A DNA stretch of 64,000 nucleotides, taken from assembly GCF_000613925.1 (NCBI RefSeq), contig NZ_BAJX01000014.1, forward strand, positions 1 to 64,000, given 5' to 3'. Source of the stretch: Prevotella histicola JCM 15637 = DNF00424. Its GTDB lineage: Bacteria; Bacteroidota; Bacteroidia; Bacteroidales; Bacteroidaceae. The notes beneath the pieces are model-generated. The model had not been told where the DNA came from. It did not search any database and saw only the letters and a list, made by a program, of their open reading frames with translations. Shown piece after piece: positions 1-8,590 of the stretch. The position numbers and the translations under genes are program-made. Numbering within the stretch: position 1 is the stretch's first letter; every line of letters begins with the position of its first letter.

Positions 1-30
1 TTTGAGGAAGAAAACGATACTTACATATAA
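1..30 (+). CDS. C-terminal tail of a gene entering from the left (partial)
   Basis: Frame 1 from the first base is open for nine codons (FEEENDTYI) and ends in TAA at 28-30. A strong symmetric terminator hairpin follows immediately and faces the convergent fucosidase gene, which is what one expects after a plus-strand gene. Nine residues cannot identify the product. Confidence 0.3.
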   Translation, partial: FEEENDTYI

Positions 31-33
31 ACA

Positions 34-65
34 AACCCGCAGCAACCACTTGGTTGCTGCGGGTT
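34..65. terminator. Bidirectional rho-independent terminator
   Basis: A perfect 14-bp stem (AACCCGCAGCAACC pairing with its complement) closes a 4-nt loop and is followed by a T-run on the plus strand. It lies between the convergent partial gene and the fucosidase and can serve both. Confidence 0.75.
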
Positions 66-98
66 GTTTTTGGAAGATGATAAGGCGAGAAAGCTATA

Positions 99-1400
99 TC
101 ACAATGTCAACTCAACGATATAATCAATGTCAGTAGGGACGGTGTCGAAGTTGAGGGTGATGCCTTTACCAGTCTTTGTGAAGTTGACACGCTTGTTGGT
201 GCCAAAGACGGTAGCGGACTTGATTTTGTGGTTGCCAGTGGGAATGAAGAGACTGGAGTCCATACAGTTTAGGATGTGGATGTAGAGTTTGTTACCACGC
301 TGTGTACTTACGCCCCAGTCGTGTGGATCAACGATGCCACCACGTGTTCCATAGATCGTTTCACCATATTTGTTTAGCCATTTACCTATAGCCTGTAGAC
401 GATCAAGCGCAAGAGAAGGCAACGCACCACCAGGTTCTGGCCCGATGTTCAACTGGAGATTGGCATTCTTTCCAGCAGCACGAACGAGCATCTGGATCAA
501 TTCCTTTGGTGATTTATAATTGTCGTCAGTGAGGTTATACCCCCAATGGTCGTTGATGGTCTGACATGATTCAAGTGGTAAGCGACTGATGTTTTGCCCC
601 GACAATCCAGCTTTGTTCTCACCCGGAAGGTCACGTTCGAAGATCTGAATGTCCTCACCTGGGAAAGGAGTCTGGTGATGATTGTTACCAATAAGACATT
701 GTGGCTGCAAGCGATGAATCATTGCATACTGTTCAGGAAGCTGCCAATCGAATGGTTTAGCATCACTATCATGATCCCACCAACCATCAAACCACACCGC
801 GCCGATAGGTCCGTAATGTGTCAGAAGCTCCGTCAACTGCGTATTCATAAACTTATAATAGCTTGACCAGTTAGCTTTTCCCTTGTCACGTCCCGTCCCA
901 AGTCCTGTTCTTCCTTGTGGATAATCTTCTCTTCTCCAGTCTAAGTGAGAATAATAAAGGTGGAGTTTGATACCATTTCGTTGACAAGCATCAGCCATTT
1001 CCTTGATGATATCCCGTTTGAAAGGAGTGCCATCCACCGAGTTATACGTGCTAGTAGTAGTCTTAAAGAGTGAGAATCCATCATGATGACGTGTTGTTAT
1101 GGTGATGTACCTTGCTCCTGCAGCCTTTATAGCCTTCACCCATGCATCTGCATCGAACTCTGATGGATAGAAAGTCTTAGCCAACTTAGGATATTCTTTA
1201 TAGTTAATATCCCTGTTTGTCATCACCCATTCACCAGCTCCCACCATTGAATAGAGTCCCCAATGCAGGAAGATACCGAACTTCTCATCCTGAAATTGCT
1301 CACGTGCTTTCAGGTTTTCAGCAGTAGGATGGTAAGTTTCTTGTGCCATACCGACATAACTCATCAGCAAGGTAGCTATTACAAGTAAAGTCTTCTTCAT
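99..1400 (-). CDS. Alpha-L-fucosidase, GH29 family, secreted
   Basis: Glycoside hydrolase that releases alpha-linked L-fucose from host glycans such as mucin or N-glycans, by a retaining mechanism in the GH29 family. The 433-aa product begins with a signal peptide (MKKTLLVIATLL up to AQ at about residue 20), so it is periplasmic or outer-membrane associated. The early FGIFLHWG motif (about 41-48), the RHHDGF substrate-pocket motif (about 104-109) and WFDGWW (about 203-208), whose Asp is the expected nucleophile, are all present. Length fits a catalytic domain with a short C-terminal beta domain. It is the last gene after the surface-protein gene and a small ORF, and may share their transcript. 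Oral and gut Prevotella commonly carry such enzymes for glycan foraging. Confidence 0.93.
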   Translation of the reverse strand: MKKTLLVIATLLMSYVGMAQETYHPTAENLKAREQFQDEKFGIFLHWGLYSMVGAGEWVMTNRDINYKEYPKLAKTFYPSEFDADAWVKAIKAAGARYITITTRHHDGFSLFKTTTSTYNSVDGTPFKRDIIKEMADACQRNGIKLHLYYSHLDWRREDYPQGRTGLGTGRDKGKANWSSYYKFMNTQLTELLTHYGPIGAVWFDGWWDHDSDAKPFDWQLPEQYAMIHRLQPQCLIGNNHHQTPFPGEDIQIFERDLPGENKAGLSGQNISRLPLESCQTINDHWGYNLTDDNYKSPKELIQMLVRAAGKNANLQLNIGPEPGGALPSLALDRLQAIGKWLNKYGETIYGTRGGIVDPHDWGVSTQRGNKLYIHILNCMDSSLFIPTGNHKIKSATVFGTNKRVNFTKTGKGITLNFDTVPTDIDYIVELTL

Positions 1401-1435
1401 TCTATAAAATATTGTTTAGGTTTATTTCTTTTGTC

Positions 1436-1642
1436 TCAATCATCCCAAGTAGGAGCAGTACTGTCATCATCTGAAACACCAGAGAAGACTGTTCCTTTTG
1501 ATAATTGCTCACTCCCATCCACCTCATTAAACACTTCAGCATCACTTTCCATTGAATGAAGAGTGCCTGAATGTCCAGCTAACAAGGCTGGATAGGGATA
1601 AGATTCATAGATTGTAGTTAATGGTATAACGTAAGTTTCCAT
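1436..1642 (-). CDS. Small hypothetical protein, 68 aa
   Basis: ATG-initiated ORF squeezed between the upstream surface protein (27-nt gap) and the downstream fucosidase (35-nt gap), all on the minus strand. The product is acidic towards the C-terminus (DDDSTAPTWDD) and has no signal peptide or membrane segment. I recognise no family. Tight spacing supports co-transcription, but at this length it could be spurious. Confidence 0.45.
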   Translation of the reverse strand: METYVIPLTTIYESYPYPALLAGHSGTLHSMESDAEVFNEVDGSEQLSKGTVFSGVSDDDSTAPTWDD

Positions 1643-1669
1643 GTTTTTATGATATTTATTGTCAGATGA

Positions 1670-2734
1670 TTACTTCCTAAGATACTTTTTCCCGCGGATG
1701 ATTATGATGCCTTTATAGTCTTTTCCGACACGTTGTCCAGCAAGATTATAGGTTGGTTCATCCTCCATTTGTGATTCCTGAAATGCCGTAAGGTGAACTC
1801 CTGTTGCAGTATCAAACACAAGATAACTCTTAGCTTGTGCTGTTGAGGAAGGCGTATAAGCTATGTAAGCCTTGTGTGCACCGTTCTCAAAAGCTCCACC
1901 ATCCGCCTTTCTCCAGTAGAAACCAACGCCTCTTTTACCGTTAGAGAACCCATAATAAATCGTTCCACCAGTTGTCTGACTATTGTCGTCAGTACCTTTC
2001 AAGACATTCTTTTCATCCTTTTCTCCTTGTTTCTCCGTCATCCAAAAGGTGTAACTCCCCTCATCAGCCTCCAAGACGACTGCCATATCCTTTGGAAGAA
2101 CATCCCCAGACACGTACTTTTTACTCAACTTAAGCATGTTATCTTCTATCTTATACGTCCGTGCAACAACTCCTTGAGGAATCGTAAAGGCTTTATTGCT
2201 GTAATAAAGTGTTGCATGTCGTGCTGCAGAGATGGTAAAAACGACAGGATCTATCTTATAAGTTACTTCTATTTTCTTTATTCTTGCCTGAGTATCTCTA
2301 GATGTTGTAAACACAATAGAGTCTACTCCATTCCCACTACTCTCCCATATAGCAATCCCTTTCCTATTAGGGTTCAAAGGTATAGCACCTTTCTTATTCT
2401 CTTTTAAGGTTGAAAACCATTTGTCACTTACTTTAGTGACAAGCCAAAAACGAACCTTCTTAATCTTTCCATTGATTCCTTTTATAGTCAAGATATTACC
2501 ATAATACATCCTCAATGCTGCTTCTTCGTTATCTTTTTTATCGTAGAAAGCAGGTACATATGTAGTATCTTTTCCACCATCAAACAAAAGTATCACACCA
2601 GACCGTTCTATCTTCTTCACCTCTATACCACGGCCTCTCATCCCCGTAAAGTCAATTTCCTCAGTCTTTGTTTGTGCTTGAGAGGTTATTGTAAAGCACA
2701 ACAAAGAAAGCATAGTAACGAAAAATCTTATCAT
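1670..2734 (-). CDS. Secreted protein with Prevotella-type C-terminal tail
   Basis: A 354-aa protein with a signal peptide (MIRFFVTMLSLLCFTI, cleavage after AQA near residue 21). The C-terminus contains YNLAGQRV followed by a basic GKKYLRK end, a tail often seen on exported Prevotella surface proteins and thought to relate to export or anchoring. The body is rich in beta-like segments and has no catalytic motif that I recognise. It is the first gene of a possible three-gene minus-strand unit with the small ORF and the fucosidase, which suggests, but does not show, a role at the cell surface in glycan use. A promoter sits about 110 nt upstream. Confidence 0.7.
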   Translation of the reverse strand: MIRFFVTMLSLLCFTITSQAQTKTEEIDFTGMRGRGIEVKKIERSGVILLFDGGKDTTYVPAFYDKKDNEEAALRMYYGNILTIKGINGKIKKVRFWLVTKVSDKWFSTLKENKKGAIPLNPNRKGIAIWESSGNGVDSIVFTTSRDTQARIKKIEVTYKIDPVVFTISAARHATLYYSNKAFTIPQGVVARTYKIEDNMLKLSKKYVSGDVLPKDMAVVLEADEGSYTFWMTEKQGEKDEKNVLKGTDDNSQTTGGTIYYGFSNGKRGVGFYWRKADGGAFENGAHKAYIAYTPSSTAQAKSYLVFDTATGVHLTAFQESQMEDEPTYNLAGQRVGKDYKGIIIIRGKKYLRK

Positions 2735-2845
2735 ATCATGAGTATTATAATTTCATTTTCATGGTCTCCTACCCCACTCTTCCTACACATATCCAATGTA
2801 TAACGAGCACAGACAGGTTGTCACCACAGTATTTGATTTATAGTA

Positions 2846-2876
2846 CAAAGGTAAACTTTTTATCACATACGACCAA
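2846..2876 (-). promoter_or_regulatory. Promoter of the 1670-2734 gene
   Basis: On the minus strand TACCTTTG (2846-2853) matches the Bacteroidota -7 consensus TAnnTTTG. A TTGG (2873-2876) lies about 19-20 bp upstream as the -33 element. The transcript would have a leader of about 105 nt. The rest of 2735-3028 holds only this and the cysK terminator. Confidence 0.6.
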
Positions 2877-2963
2877 GTTATTCCATCGAAAAAACTACTC
2901 CTTACACCCCTACCAACGTATTATACGCCCCACAACCCCTTCCATTGACTGGTAAGAAAGGGC

Positions 2964-3000
2964 AAAGGCTGCCAATGTCAGGACGACAAAGGCAGCCTTT
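2964..3000 (-). terminator. Probable terminator of metY-cysK
   Basis: Inverted repeat AAAGGCTGCC / GGCAGCCTTT with a 17-nt loop, located 28 bp beyond the cysK stop. The T-rich tract after it is weak. Confidence 0.5.
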
Positions 3001-3028
3001 TGCGTATATATTATAAAACAGGTTATCC

Positions 3029-3976
3029 TTAAAGAGGGTATTCCTCAAAGGCATAAAGCACCGTAGAGAGGTAACGTTCACCCGTATCAGGGAACAAAGT
3101 AACGATCGTCTTACCTTTGTTCTCAGGACGTTTGGCAATCTCTGCTGCAGCAAAAGCAGCTGCACCAGACGAGATTCCTACCAATAAACCATCCTGTTGT
3201 GCCAGTTGTCGACCAGCAAGGATAGCCTCATCGTTCTCAACTTGAAACACTTCATCCACAACAGCAGCGTTGTAAGTATTAGGAATGAAGCCTGCACCGA
3301 TACCCTGAATCTTATGTGGACCACTCTGACCACCACTTAATACAGGTGAATCACTTGGCTCTACAGCAACAATCTTCACATTTGGATTCTTCTCTTTGAG
3401 GTATTTACCAACGCCACTGACCGTACCACCAGTACCAACACCAGCCACAAAGATATCCACTTTACCATCAGTGTCACGCCAGATCTCCTCACCTGTAGAA
3501 CGATAATGCTTCTCTGGGTTAGCAAGATTCTCAAACTGTTGGAGGATAACACTACCTTTAATAGAGTCACGTAGCTCCTCTGCAGCCTTAATAGCACCCT
3601 TCATACCATCCTTACCACTGGTCAGTTTTACCGTAGCACCATATGCTTTCACGAGGTTACGACGCTCAATGCTCATCGTTTCAGGCATCGTCAGGATAAG
3701 CTTATAGCCTTTAACAGCTGCCACAAGAGCCAATCCTACACCCGTGTTACCACTCGTTGGTTCGATAATCGTAGCTCCTGGTTTGAGTAATCCTTTCTCT
3801 TCAGCATCCTCAATCATTGCCAATGCAATGCGATCCTTCACACTACCACCTGGATTGAAGTATTCAACCTTAGCAATAACAGGCTTATCAAGACCCTTAT
3901 TTGCCGAGAACTTATCCAGTTCAACCAAAGGAGTATTCCCTATAAGCTCGGTGAGCTTCTTTATAATCTTTGTCAT
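3029..3976 (-). CDS. cysK: Cysteine synthase A (O-acetylserine sulfhydrylase)
   Basis: PLP enzyme that makes L-cysteine from O-acetylserine and sulfide in the cytoplasm. The product is about 315 aa from the ATG at 3976; a TTG nine bases upstream is a less likely start. The PLP lysine lies in GGSVKDR (about residue 47), the substrate loop TSGNTG follows at about 75, and the glycine-rich phosphate loop GVGTGGT lies near 177. Length and motifs match CysK rather than cystathionine beta-synthase, as there is no CBS domain. It begins 19 nt after metY ends on the same strand, so the two sulfhydrylases are probably one transcript. Confidence 0.95.
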   Translation of the reverse strand: MTKIIKKLTELIGNTPLVELDKFSANKGLDKPVIAKVEYFNPGGSVKDRIALAMIEDAEEKGLLKPGATIIEPTSGNTGVGLALVAAVKGYKLILTMPETMSIERRNLVKAYGATVKLTSGKDGMKGAIKAAEELRDSIKGSVILQQFENLANPEKHYRSTGEEIWRDTDGKVDIFVAGVGTGGTVSGVGKYLKEKNPNVKIVAVEPSDSPVLSGGQSGPHKIQGIGAGFIPNTYNAAVVDEVFQVENDEAILAGRQLAQQDGLLVGISSGAAAFAAAEIAKRPENKGKTIVTLFPDTGERYLSTVLYAFEEYPL

Positions 3977-3995
3977 ATCAATCAATTTTTTGTTC

Positions 3996-5282
3996 TTACT
4001 TTACTGCCTCAAAAGCCTGATCGAGGTCAGCAATAATATCCTTATAATGTTCCGTACCAATAGAAAGACGGATTGTACTTGGGTAGATTCCCTGGTCAGC
4101 AGCCTCCTCAACGCTCAACTCAGAGTGTGTTGTTGACAGTGGATGGATGACAAGCGACTTCACATCAGCAACGTTAGCCAGCAAAGAGAAGATCTTCAGA
4201 TGGTCAATGAAGTCGAAAGCCTTCTGCTGATCACCGTCAATCTCAAACGTAAAGATGCTACCTGCACCGTTCGGGAAATAACGTTCATAGAGGTCATGGT
4301 TAGGATGAGAAGCCTCAGCAGGGTGATTAATCTTCTTCACCAAAGGCTGGTTCTCCAGATATTCCAGTACCTTCAGTGTGTTAAACACATGACGTTCCAC
4401 ACGCAAACTCAATGTCTCAAGCCCCTGCAAGAGGATGAAAGCATTGAAAGGAGAGATGGCTGCACCCTGGTCACGCAGCAAAAGCGTACGTACACGGGTA
4501 ACAAAAGGAGCAGGAATATCACCAAAAACAAGACCGTGATAAGAAGCATCAGGCTTGTTGAAACCAGGGAATTTCTCTGGATTCTTCTTCCAATCGAATG
4601 TTCCACCATCAACGATGACACCTCCAAGAGACGTTCCATGACCACCAATAAACTTCGTTGCAGAGTGTACAACGATGTCAGCACCATGCTCTATCGGGCG
4701 AATCAGGTAAGGAGTACCAAAGGTATTGTCAATCAACAGAGGTAATCCGTGACGGTGTGCGATATCTGCAGAGCGTTCAATATCCGATATATTAGAGTTA
4801 GGATTACCCAATGTCTCAATATAAACCAGCTTGGTATTGTCCTTGATAGCGGCTTCAAGCTCCTCATAATCATCTGGATCAACGAACGTTGTGGTTATGC
4901 CGAACTTGCTAAGTGTGTGTGCAAGGAGGTTATAAGTACCACCATAAATGGTCTTGGAAGCCACAACATGGTCGCCAGCATTGGCTATATTGGTAATGGC
5001 ATACGTCACTGCAGCTGCCCCAGAAGCAACAGCCAGACCAGCAACACCACCCTCGAGCATTGCAACACGCTCTTCAAGAACAGCCTGTGTAGAGTTGGTC
5101 AGTCGACCATATACGTTACCTGCGTCCTTAAGAGCAAAGCGATCAGCTGCATGCTGACAGTCATGAAAGACATAAGAGGTGGTCTGATAGATAGGTACAG
5201 CACGTGCATCAGTTGCTGGATCGGCTTGTTCCTGACCTACATGAAGCTGAAGTGTCTCGAAGTGATACTTTTGTTTTGCCAT
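3996..5282 (-). CDS. metY: O-acetylhomoserine aminocarboxypropyltransferase (sulfhydrylase)
   Basis: Cys/Met-metabolism PLP enzyme (fold type I) that forms homocysteine from O-acetylhomoserine and sulfide, the direct sulfhydrylation route to methionine. The 428-aa length is typical of MetY and longer than cystathionine gamma-synthases (about 380-400 aa). Visible are the early YGRLTNST motif, the central [14 protein letters not shown] stretch with the PLP-binding Asp, and the PLP lysine in [12 protein letters not shown] (about residue 208). It is the first gene of a metY-cysK unit, so sulfide incorporation into methionine and cysteine is co-located. Transcription appears to start about 135 nt upstream, leaving a structured leader described separately. 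Confidence 0.93.
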   Translation of the reverse strand: MAKQKYHFETLQLHVGQEQADPATDARAVPIYQTTSYVFHDCQHAADRFALKDAGNVYGRLTNSTQAVLEERVAMLEGGVAGLAVASGAAAVTYAITNIANAGDHVVASKTIYGGTYNLLAHTLSKFGITTTFVDPDDYEELEAAIKDNTKLVYIETLGNPNSNISDIERSADIAHRHGLPLLIDNTFGTPYLIRPIEHGADIVVHSATKFIGGHGTSLGGVIVDGGTFDWKKNPEKFPGFNKPDASYHGLVFGDIPAPFVTRVRTLLLRDQGAAISPFNAFILLQGLETLSLRVERHVFNTLKVLEYLENQPLVKKINHPAEASHPNHDLYERYFPNGAGSIFTFEIDGDQQKAFDFIDHLKIFSLLANVADVKSLVIHPLSTTHSELSVEEAADQGIYPSTIRLSIGTEHYKDIIADLDQAFEAVK

Positions 5283-5432
5283 AATTGAGTTTCCTTTTTT
5301 TGTTTTCCTACCGTGGACCTTAATGAGAGGGCAGCTGGAAAACGGTTAATACATTTATTGATATTAATTCTTTTTGTTACATGTCACATCGGGCATTCAG
5401 CCTTTTGTTACCTGTTAACGGGTGCAAAGGTA
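5283..5432 (-). promoter_or_regulatory. Promoter and structured leader of metY-cysK
   Basis: On the minus strand TACCTTTG (5425-5432) is a good -7 element, which puts the transcript start near 5418 and leaves about 135 nt of leader. The leader contains a 7-bp stem (GTTTTCC at 5302-5308 against GGAAAAC at 5337-5343) enclosing 28 nt, with ACCGT/ACGGT segments that offer an alternative pairing, and a small GGC-GCC hairpin further 5'. Such a leader in front of methionine genes suggests a riboswitch or attenuator. I could not match it confidently to SAM-I or SAM-II consensus. Confidence 0.4.
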
Positions 5433-5515
5433 CGGCTATTTATCCGAACGAGGAATACTTATTATGTGTTATTTCGTATACCATAATCGTGGTATTTACA
5501 TTAAAATGTCGTATT

Positions 5516-5549
5516 TTTGTCGTGTTTTGAATATAAAATACTATATTTG
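5516..5549 (+). promoter_or_regulatory. Promoter of the ATPase-DUF4435 pair
   Basis: TATATTTG (5542-5549) fits the -7 consensus, with TTTG at 5516-5519 upstream at a slightly long 22-bp spacing. Because it lies downstream of an in-frame ATG at 5517, it favours the ATG at 5580 as the true start. An inverted repeat ATACCA/TGGTAT (5478-5483, 5490-5495) lies just upstream and could be an operator. Confidence 0.5.
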
Positions 5550-5579
5550 CAGTATAATAATACAGATGAAATAACGATT

Positions 5580-6398
5580 ATGCAGAAGTATGCTGACTAC
5601 ATAGAGGAGATTGAGATAGACTCTCTCTGGAGTGGGAAGAAACACATTCGCTGGACGCTTGACCGACAAGTGAATATCCTCAGTGGTATTAATGGCGTGG
5701 GAAAAAGTACCATTTTAAATAAGGTGGTACGCGGATTGTCACAAGGTGGTGAGTTTCCGAGCCATCTACTGAAGGGTGTCCGACTGAAAGTTAGCCCTGA
5801 TGATGCCAAGTGGATACGCTATGACATCATCCGTTCCTTCGATCGTCCGCTGATGAATTCAGACAGTATCAGCAAGATGGATACGAACCTTTCCACGGAA
5901 CTTGACTGGCAATTGTTCCAGTTACAACGCAAATATCTTGATTACCAAGTGAACATTGGCAATCGGATCATTGCAGCCCTACAGAGTGGTGAGGCTGATT
6001 CTGCAGAAAAAGCACAGCTTATCTCTACTCCCAAAAAGCGTTTCCAGGATATTATTGACGACCTTTTCACGGAGACTGGTAAGACTATTATCCGTACAGA
6101 GAATGAGATTCGGTTCTCACAGATGGGTGAAGAACTCTTCCCTTATCAGCTATCCAGCGGAGAAAAGCAAATGCTTGTCATCCTGCTTACCGTACTGGTG
6201 GAAGACAATGAGAACTATGTACTCTTCATGGATGAGCCAGAAGTGAGTCTGCACATTGACTGGCAGAAACGTCTCATAGACCTGATTCTTGAGCTGAATC
6301 CCAATGTTCAGATCATTCTGACCACCCATAGCCCTGCAGTTATCATGAACGGATGGATGGATAAGGTAACGGAAGTGACTGACATTACTGATAAATAA
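5580..6398 (+). CDS. ABC/OLD-like AAA ATPase, partner of a DUF4435 protein
   Basis: A 272-aa ATPase of the SMC/ABC-like class. The N-terminal strand leads to Walker A (GINGVGKST, about 39-47). The middle is a roughly 100-residue insertion of helical character. The ABC signature YQLSSGEKQ, Walker B VLFMDEPE, the D-loop Ser-Leu-His and the switch His (TTHSP) follow in canonical order, so all catalytic elements look intact. It has no membrane segment or transporter partner. It ends 12 nt before a DUF4435 gene. An ATPase next to a DUF4435/TOPRIM protein is the layout of the PARIS anti-phage system (AriA/AriB), although this ATPase is shorter than I would expect for AriA. The start at 5580 is chosen because the promoter lies inside the longer reading. 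Confidence 0.8.
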   Translation: MQKYADYIEEIEIDSLWSGKKHIRWTLDRQVNILSGINGVGKSTILNKVVRGLSQGGEFPSHLLKGVRLKVSPDDAKWIRYDIIRSFDRPLMNSDSISKMDTNLSTELDWQLFQLQRKYLDYQVNIGNRIIAALQSGEADSAEKAQLISTPKKRFQDIIDDLFTETGKTIIRTENEIRFSQMGEELFPYQLSSGEKQMLVILLTVLVEDNENYVLFMDEPEVSLHIDWQKRLIDLILELNPNVQIILTTHSPAVIMNGWMDKVTEVTDITDK

Positions 6399-6410
6399 GA
6401 AGCCGATAAC

Positions 6411-7439
6411 ATGGGTAAAGCACTGAGGGACAATCTTTCGTCAGCTTATTTTGCCGCAGCTAACCAACTCAACGGTAAACATTCCAGGCGCAAAATCGTG
6501 GCATACGTTGAGGCGTATGACGATATTTTCTTCTGGAGAACAGTGCTGAGTAGGTTCGAAAACAAGGAACGATACTTTGAAGTGATGCTCCCTTCACGGC
6601 AGAATCTGACCAAAGGAAAGAAGTCGGTACTGATGAATCTCATTGCAGAAAAGGTTGGTGAGAACATGATTGCATGCGTAGATGCTGATTATGACTATCT
6701 TCTTCAAGGCACAACACACGTCTCTTCGGAGGTGAACAACAATCCCTACGTGCTCCACACCTATGCTTATGCCATTGAGAACTTACAGTGTTTTGCCCCC
6801 AGTCTGCATGATGTCACGGTGGCAGTAACGCTCAATGATCACACCATCTTCAACTTTGAAGACTTCTTATACCGATACAGTGAGATTATTCACCCACTCT
6901 TCATCTGGAATATCTGGTTCTATCGACGCAACATCTACAAACAATTCACAATCACAGACTTCAATAGAATCACTGAAATAGGCGGATTCTCCTTGCATCG
7001 TACTGATGAGTGCCTGGATATGTTACGCCGTAAAGTATCACGAAAGATAAGACAACTGCAACACGAATACCCACAAGCAAAGGAGAGCTATCTGCTACTG
7101 AAAGACGAATTACGTACATTGGGCGTCACACCACGTGCCACCTATTTATATATTCAGGGCCATCATCTCTTTGATAATATCGTTGTACCGATACTGAAAC
7201 GTATCTGTGACCGATTGATAAGGGAACGGGAAGACGAGATAAACCGTAATGCTGTGCATGATACACAACGTCGGAATGAGTTGTCAAGCTATAGCCATAG
7301 CACCACAGAGATAATCCCTATGCTAAGAAGAAACGTTGGTTACTTGACAGCAGAGCCTTTCCTACTATTGGAAAAGGATGTAGAGGAGCTTTTAAAAACA
7401 GGAGCGAAAGGAGCAGAAAAAGGCAGTGAAGAGGAATGA
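6411..7439 (+). CDS. DUF4435 (TOPRIM-like) protein
   Basis: A 342-aa cytoplasmic protein that I recognise as DUF4435. The N-terminal part contains VAYVEAYDDIFFW (about 30-42), whose Glu would be the TOPRIM acidic residue, and CVDADYDYLL (about 88-97), which supplies the DxD pair expected to bind metal. DUF4435 proteins such as AriB act as toxic nucleases when released from a partner ATPase. The C-terminal half carries FIWNIWFYRRN, then charged helices, and no other domain I recognise. Translation is probably coupled to the ATPase. A nuclease role here is inference from the family; a housekeeping role of a widely conserved Bacteroidota pair is equally possible. Confidence 0.75.
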   Translation: MGKALRDNLSSAYFAAANQLNGKHSRRKIVAYVEAYDDIFFWRTVLSRFENKERYFEVMLPSRQNLTKGKKSVLMNLIAEKVGENMIACVDADYDYLLQGTTHVSSEVNNNPYVLHTYAYAIENLQCFAPSLHDVTVAVTLNDHTIFNFEDFLYRYSEIIHPLFIWNIWFYRRNIYKQFTITDFNRITEIGGFSLHRTDECLDMLRRKVSRKIRQLQHEYPQAKESYLLLKDELRTLGVTPRATYLYIQGHHLFDNIVVPILKRICDRLIREREDEINRNAVHDTQRRNELSSYSHSTTEIIPMLRRNVGYLTAEPFLLLEKDVEELLKTGAKGAEKGSEEE

Positions 7440-7590
7440 AAAGGAGTGAGAAAAGAAGGCAATGCGATTCAGATGGGTGTATAGAAGATTTTATTACAAA
7501 GTGATGTCAGGTATGAAATGGGAAATAACAGAAAAGCTATAAAAAGCCACTTTGTAACCAACAGATAACCAACAACTTACAAACAGGCTT

Positions 7591-7700
7591 GTAAAAGACG
7601 CCCTTTTGCATTGTGAAAGGGCGTCTTTTACACATCAAAAGGGCACCTTTTACAATGCAAAAGGGCATCTTTCACTTCTCAAAAGAGCACCTTTCACTTT
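7591..7700. repeat. Five-unit 22-bp palindrome array (copy 1)
   Basis: Five consecutive units of exactly 22 bp, each with a central 15-nt imperfect palindrome of the form AAAAGGGCNNCTTTT or its reverse complement and a variable spacer. On the left at 7549-7557 lies ACTTTGTAA, the complement of the TTACAAAGT found beside the other two copies, so this copy is in the opposite orientation. It sits between two convergent genes. The rest of 7440-7887 holds no gene. Confidence 0.85.
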
Positions 7701-7831
7701 GTGATTGTGAATAGTTTTTACAAAGAAGGGTATATCTCCTTCATTCTGCACAAGTGTGATGTTCGGCGAAGTTACATTCAGTTCAGCATTTAAGCCTCCC
7801 CTTTCAGCGATTGAACAAAGCAACAAAAAGA

Positions 7832-7862
7832 CCCAGGATGGTAATCACTCACCAATCCTGGG
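7832..7862 (-). terminator. Terminator of the DUF4840 gene
   Basis: CCCAGGAT pairs with ATCCTGGG, with an inner GGT/ACC extension. On the minus strand the stem is followed by a T-rich run. It lies 25 bp after the lipoprotein stop. Confidence 0.7.
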
Positions 7863-7887
7863 CTTCTATTTTATTATCTGTTATACG

Positions 7888-8508
7888 CTATGATCGTGGC
7901 TCAGAGAGGAAGAACAGCATCTCACTCTCATTGGGGAAACTAGCAAAACCATAAGGACGCTTATCGATATAGTAGCCTGCTAAGTAGAGCTGGAAGAACA
8001 ATCTCTTCTTATCAGAACTATAAACTGCATAAGAATCAGTTATAGGACGGAAGACAAACGCTACCTCATGCTTTGCCCCATCATACTCCAAATCCTTGAA
8101 AACGATTGACTGTGGGAGTAGATAGAAGGCTACAGGATCACGCTGGAAGAAGCCAATCCGACAAGTATCATTGACAGCTGGAAGCTGACTAAGCGCTGCT
8201 TTCAGTTTATCATTACCAACCTTATCAACCAACAAGCTTGTAGGAATGTTCTTCAAAACTAAGGTTGTATCACCCGTTACCTCACATGATATGTTCAAAG
8301 AGTCCGTCACTCTCCTTCCATCTGTGCTGTATTTAAAATACTTCATCTTACCATTGTAAGACCCACGTACCGTATTATACGCCGTAACTCTCTCTGCTGG
8401 AGTCATCTGTTTGTTCCGTACATCATTCTCTTCATCGCTCAGACAAGAGGTGAAAGACAATACTGAAAACAGGCAAGCAGCCCAAAAAAGTACCTTATTC
8501 TTTTTCAT
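7888..8508 (-). CDS. DUF4840 lipoprotein
   Basis: A 206-aa predicted lipoprotein: signal sequence with the lipobox SFTSC (Cys about residue 22), then an acidic linker and a domain that opens with MTPAERVTAYNTVRGSYNG, which I recognise as DUF4840, a Bacteroidetes family of unknown function. It is probably anchored in the outer membrane. It is a single-gene unit with its own terminator, downstream of trkH on the same strand. Confidence 0.8.
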   Translation of the reverse strand: MKKNKVLFWAACLFSVLSFTSCLSDEENDVRNKQMTPAERVTAYNTVRGSYNGKMKYFKYSTDGRRVTDSLNISCEVTGDTTLVLKNIPTSLLVDKVGNDKLKAALSQLPAVNDTCRIGFFQRDPVAFYLLPQSIVFKDLEYDGAKHEVAFVFRPITDSYAVYSSDKKRLFFQLYLAGYYIDKRPYGFASFPNESEMLFFLSEPRS

Positions 8509-8590
8509 TGTAATAATAGTTTATTAATCTCTTATGTTATTATTTGGCGCAAATATACAAATTTATCAGGCAACTCTGTTGTAAAATCTG

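Noticed and set aside
1874..2407. 177-codon plus-strand ORF
   Set aside because: Antisense to the secreted protein gene at 1670-2734, which has a signal peptide and a family-type tail; no domain in the antisense product.
4143..5288. Two long plus-strand ORFs opposite metY
   Set aside because: Both are antisense to a clear PLP enzyme with all motifs; their products show no domain.
7591..7700. CRISPR array
   Set aside because: The repeat core is 15 nt with spacers of only 7 nt, the units are palindromic and in mixed orientation, and no cas genes are near any of the arrays.
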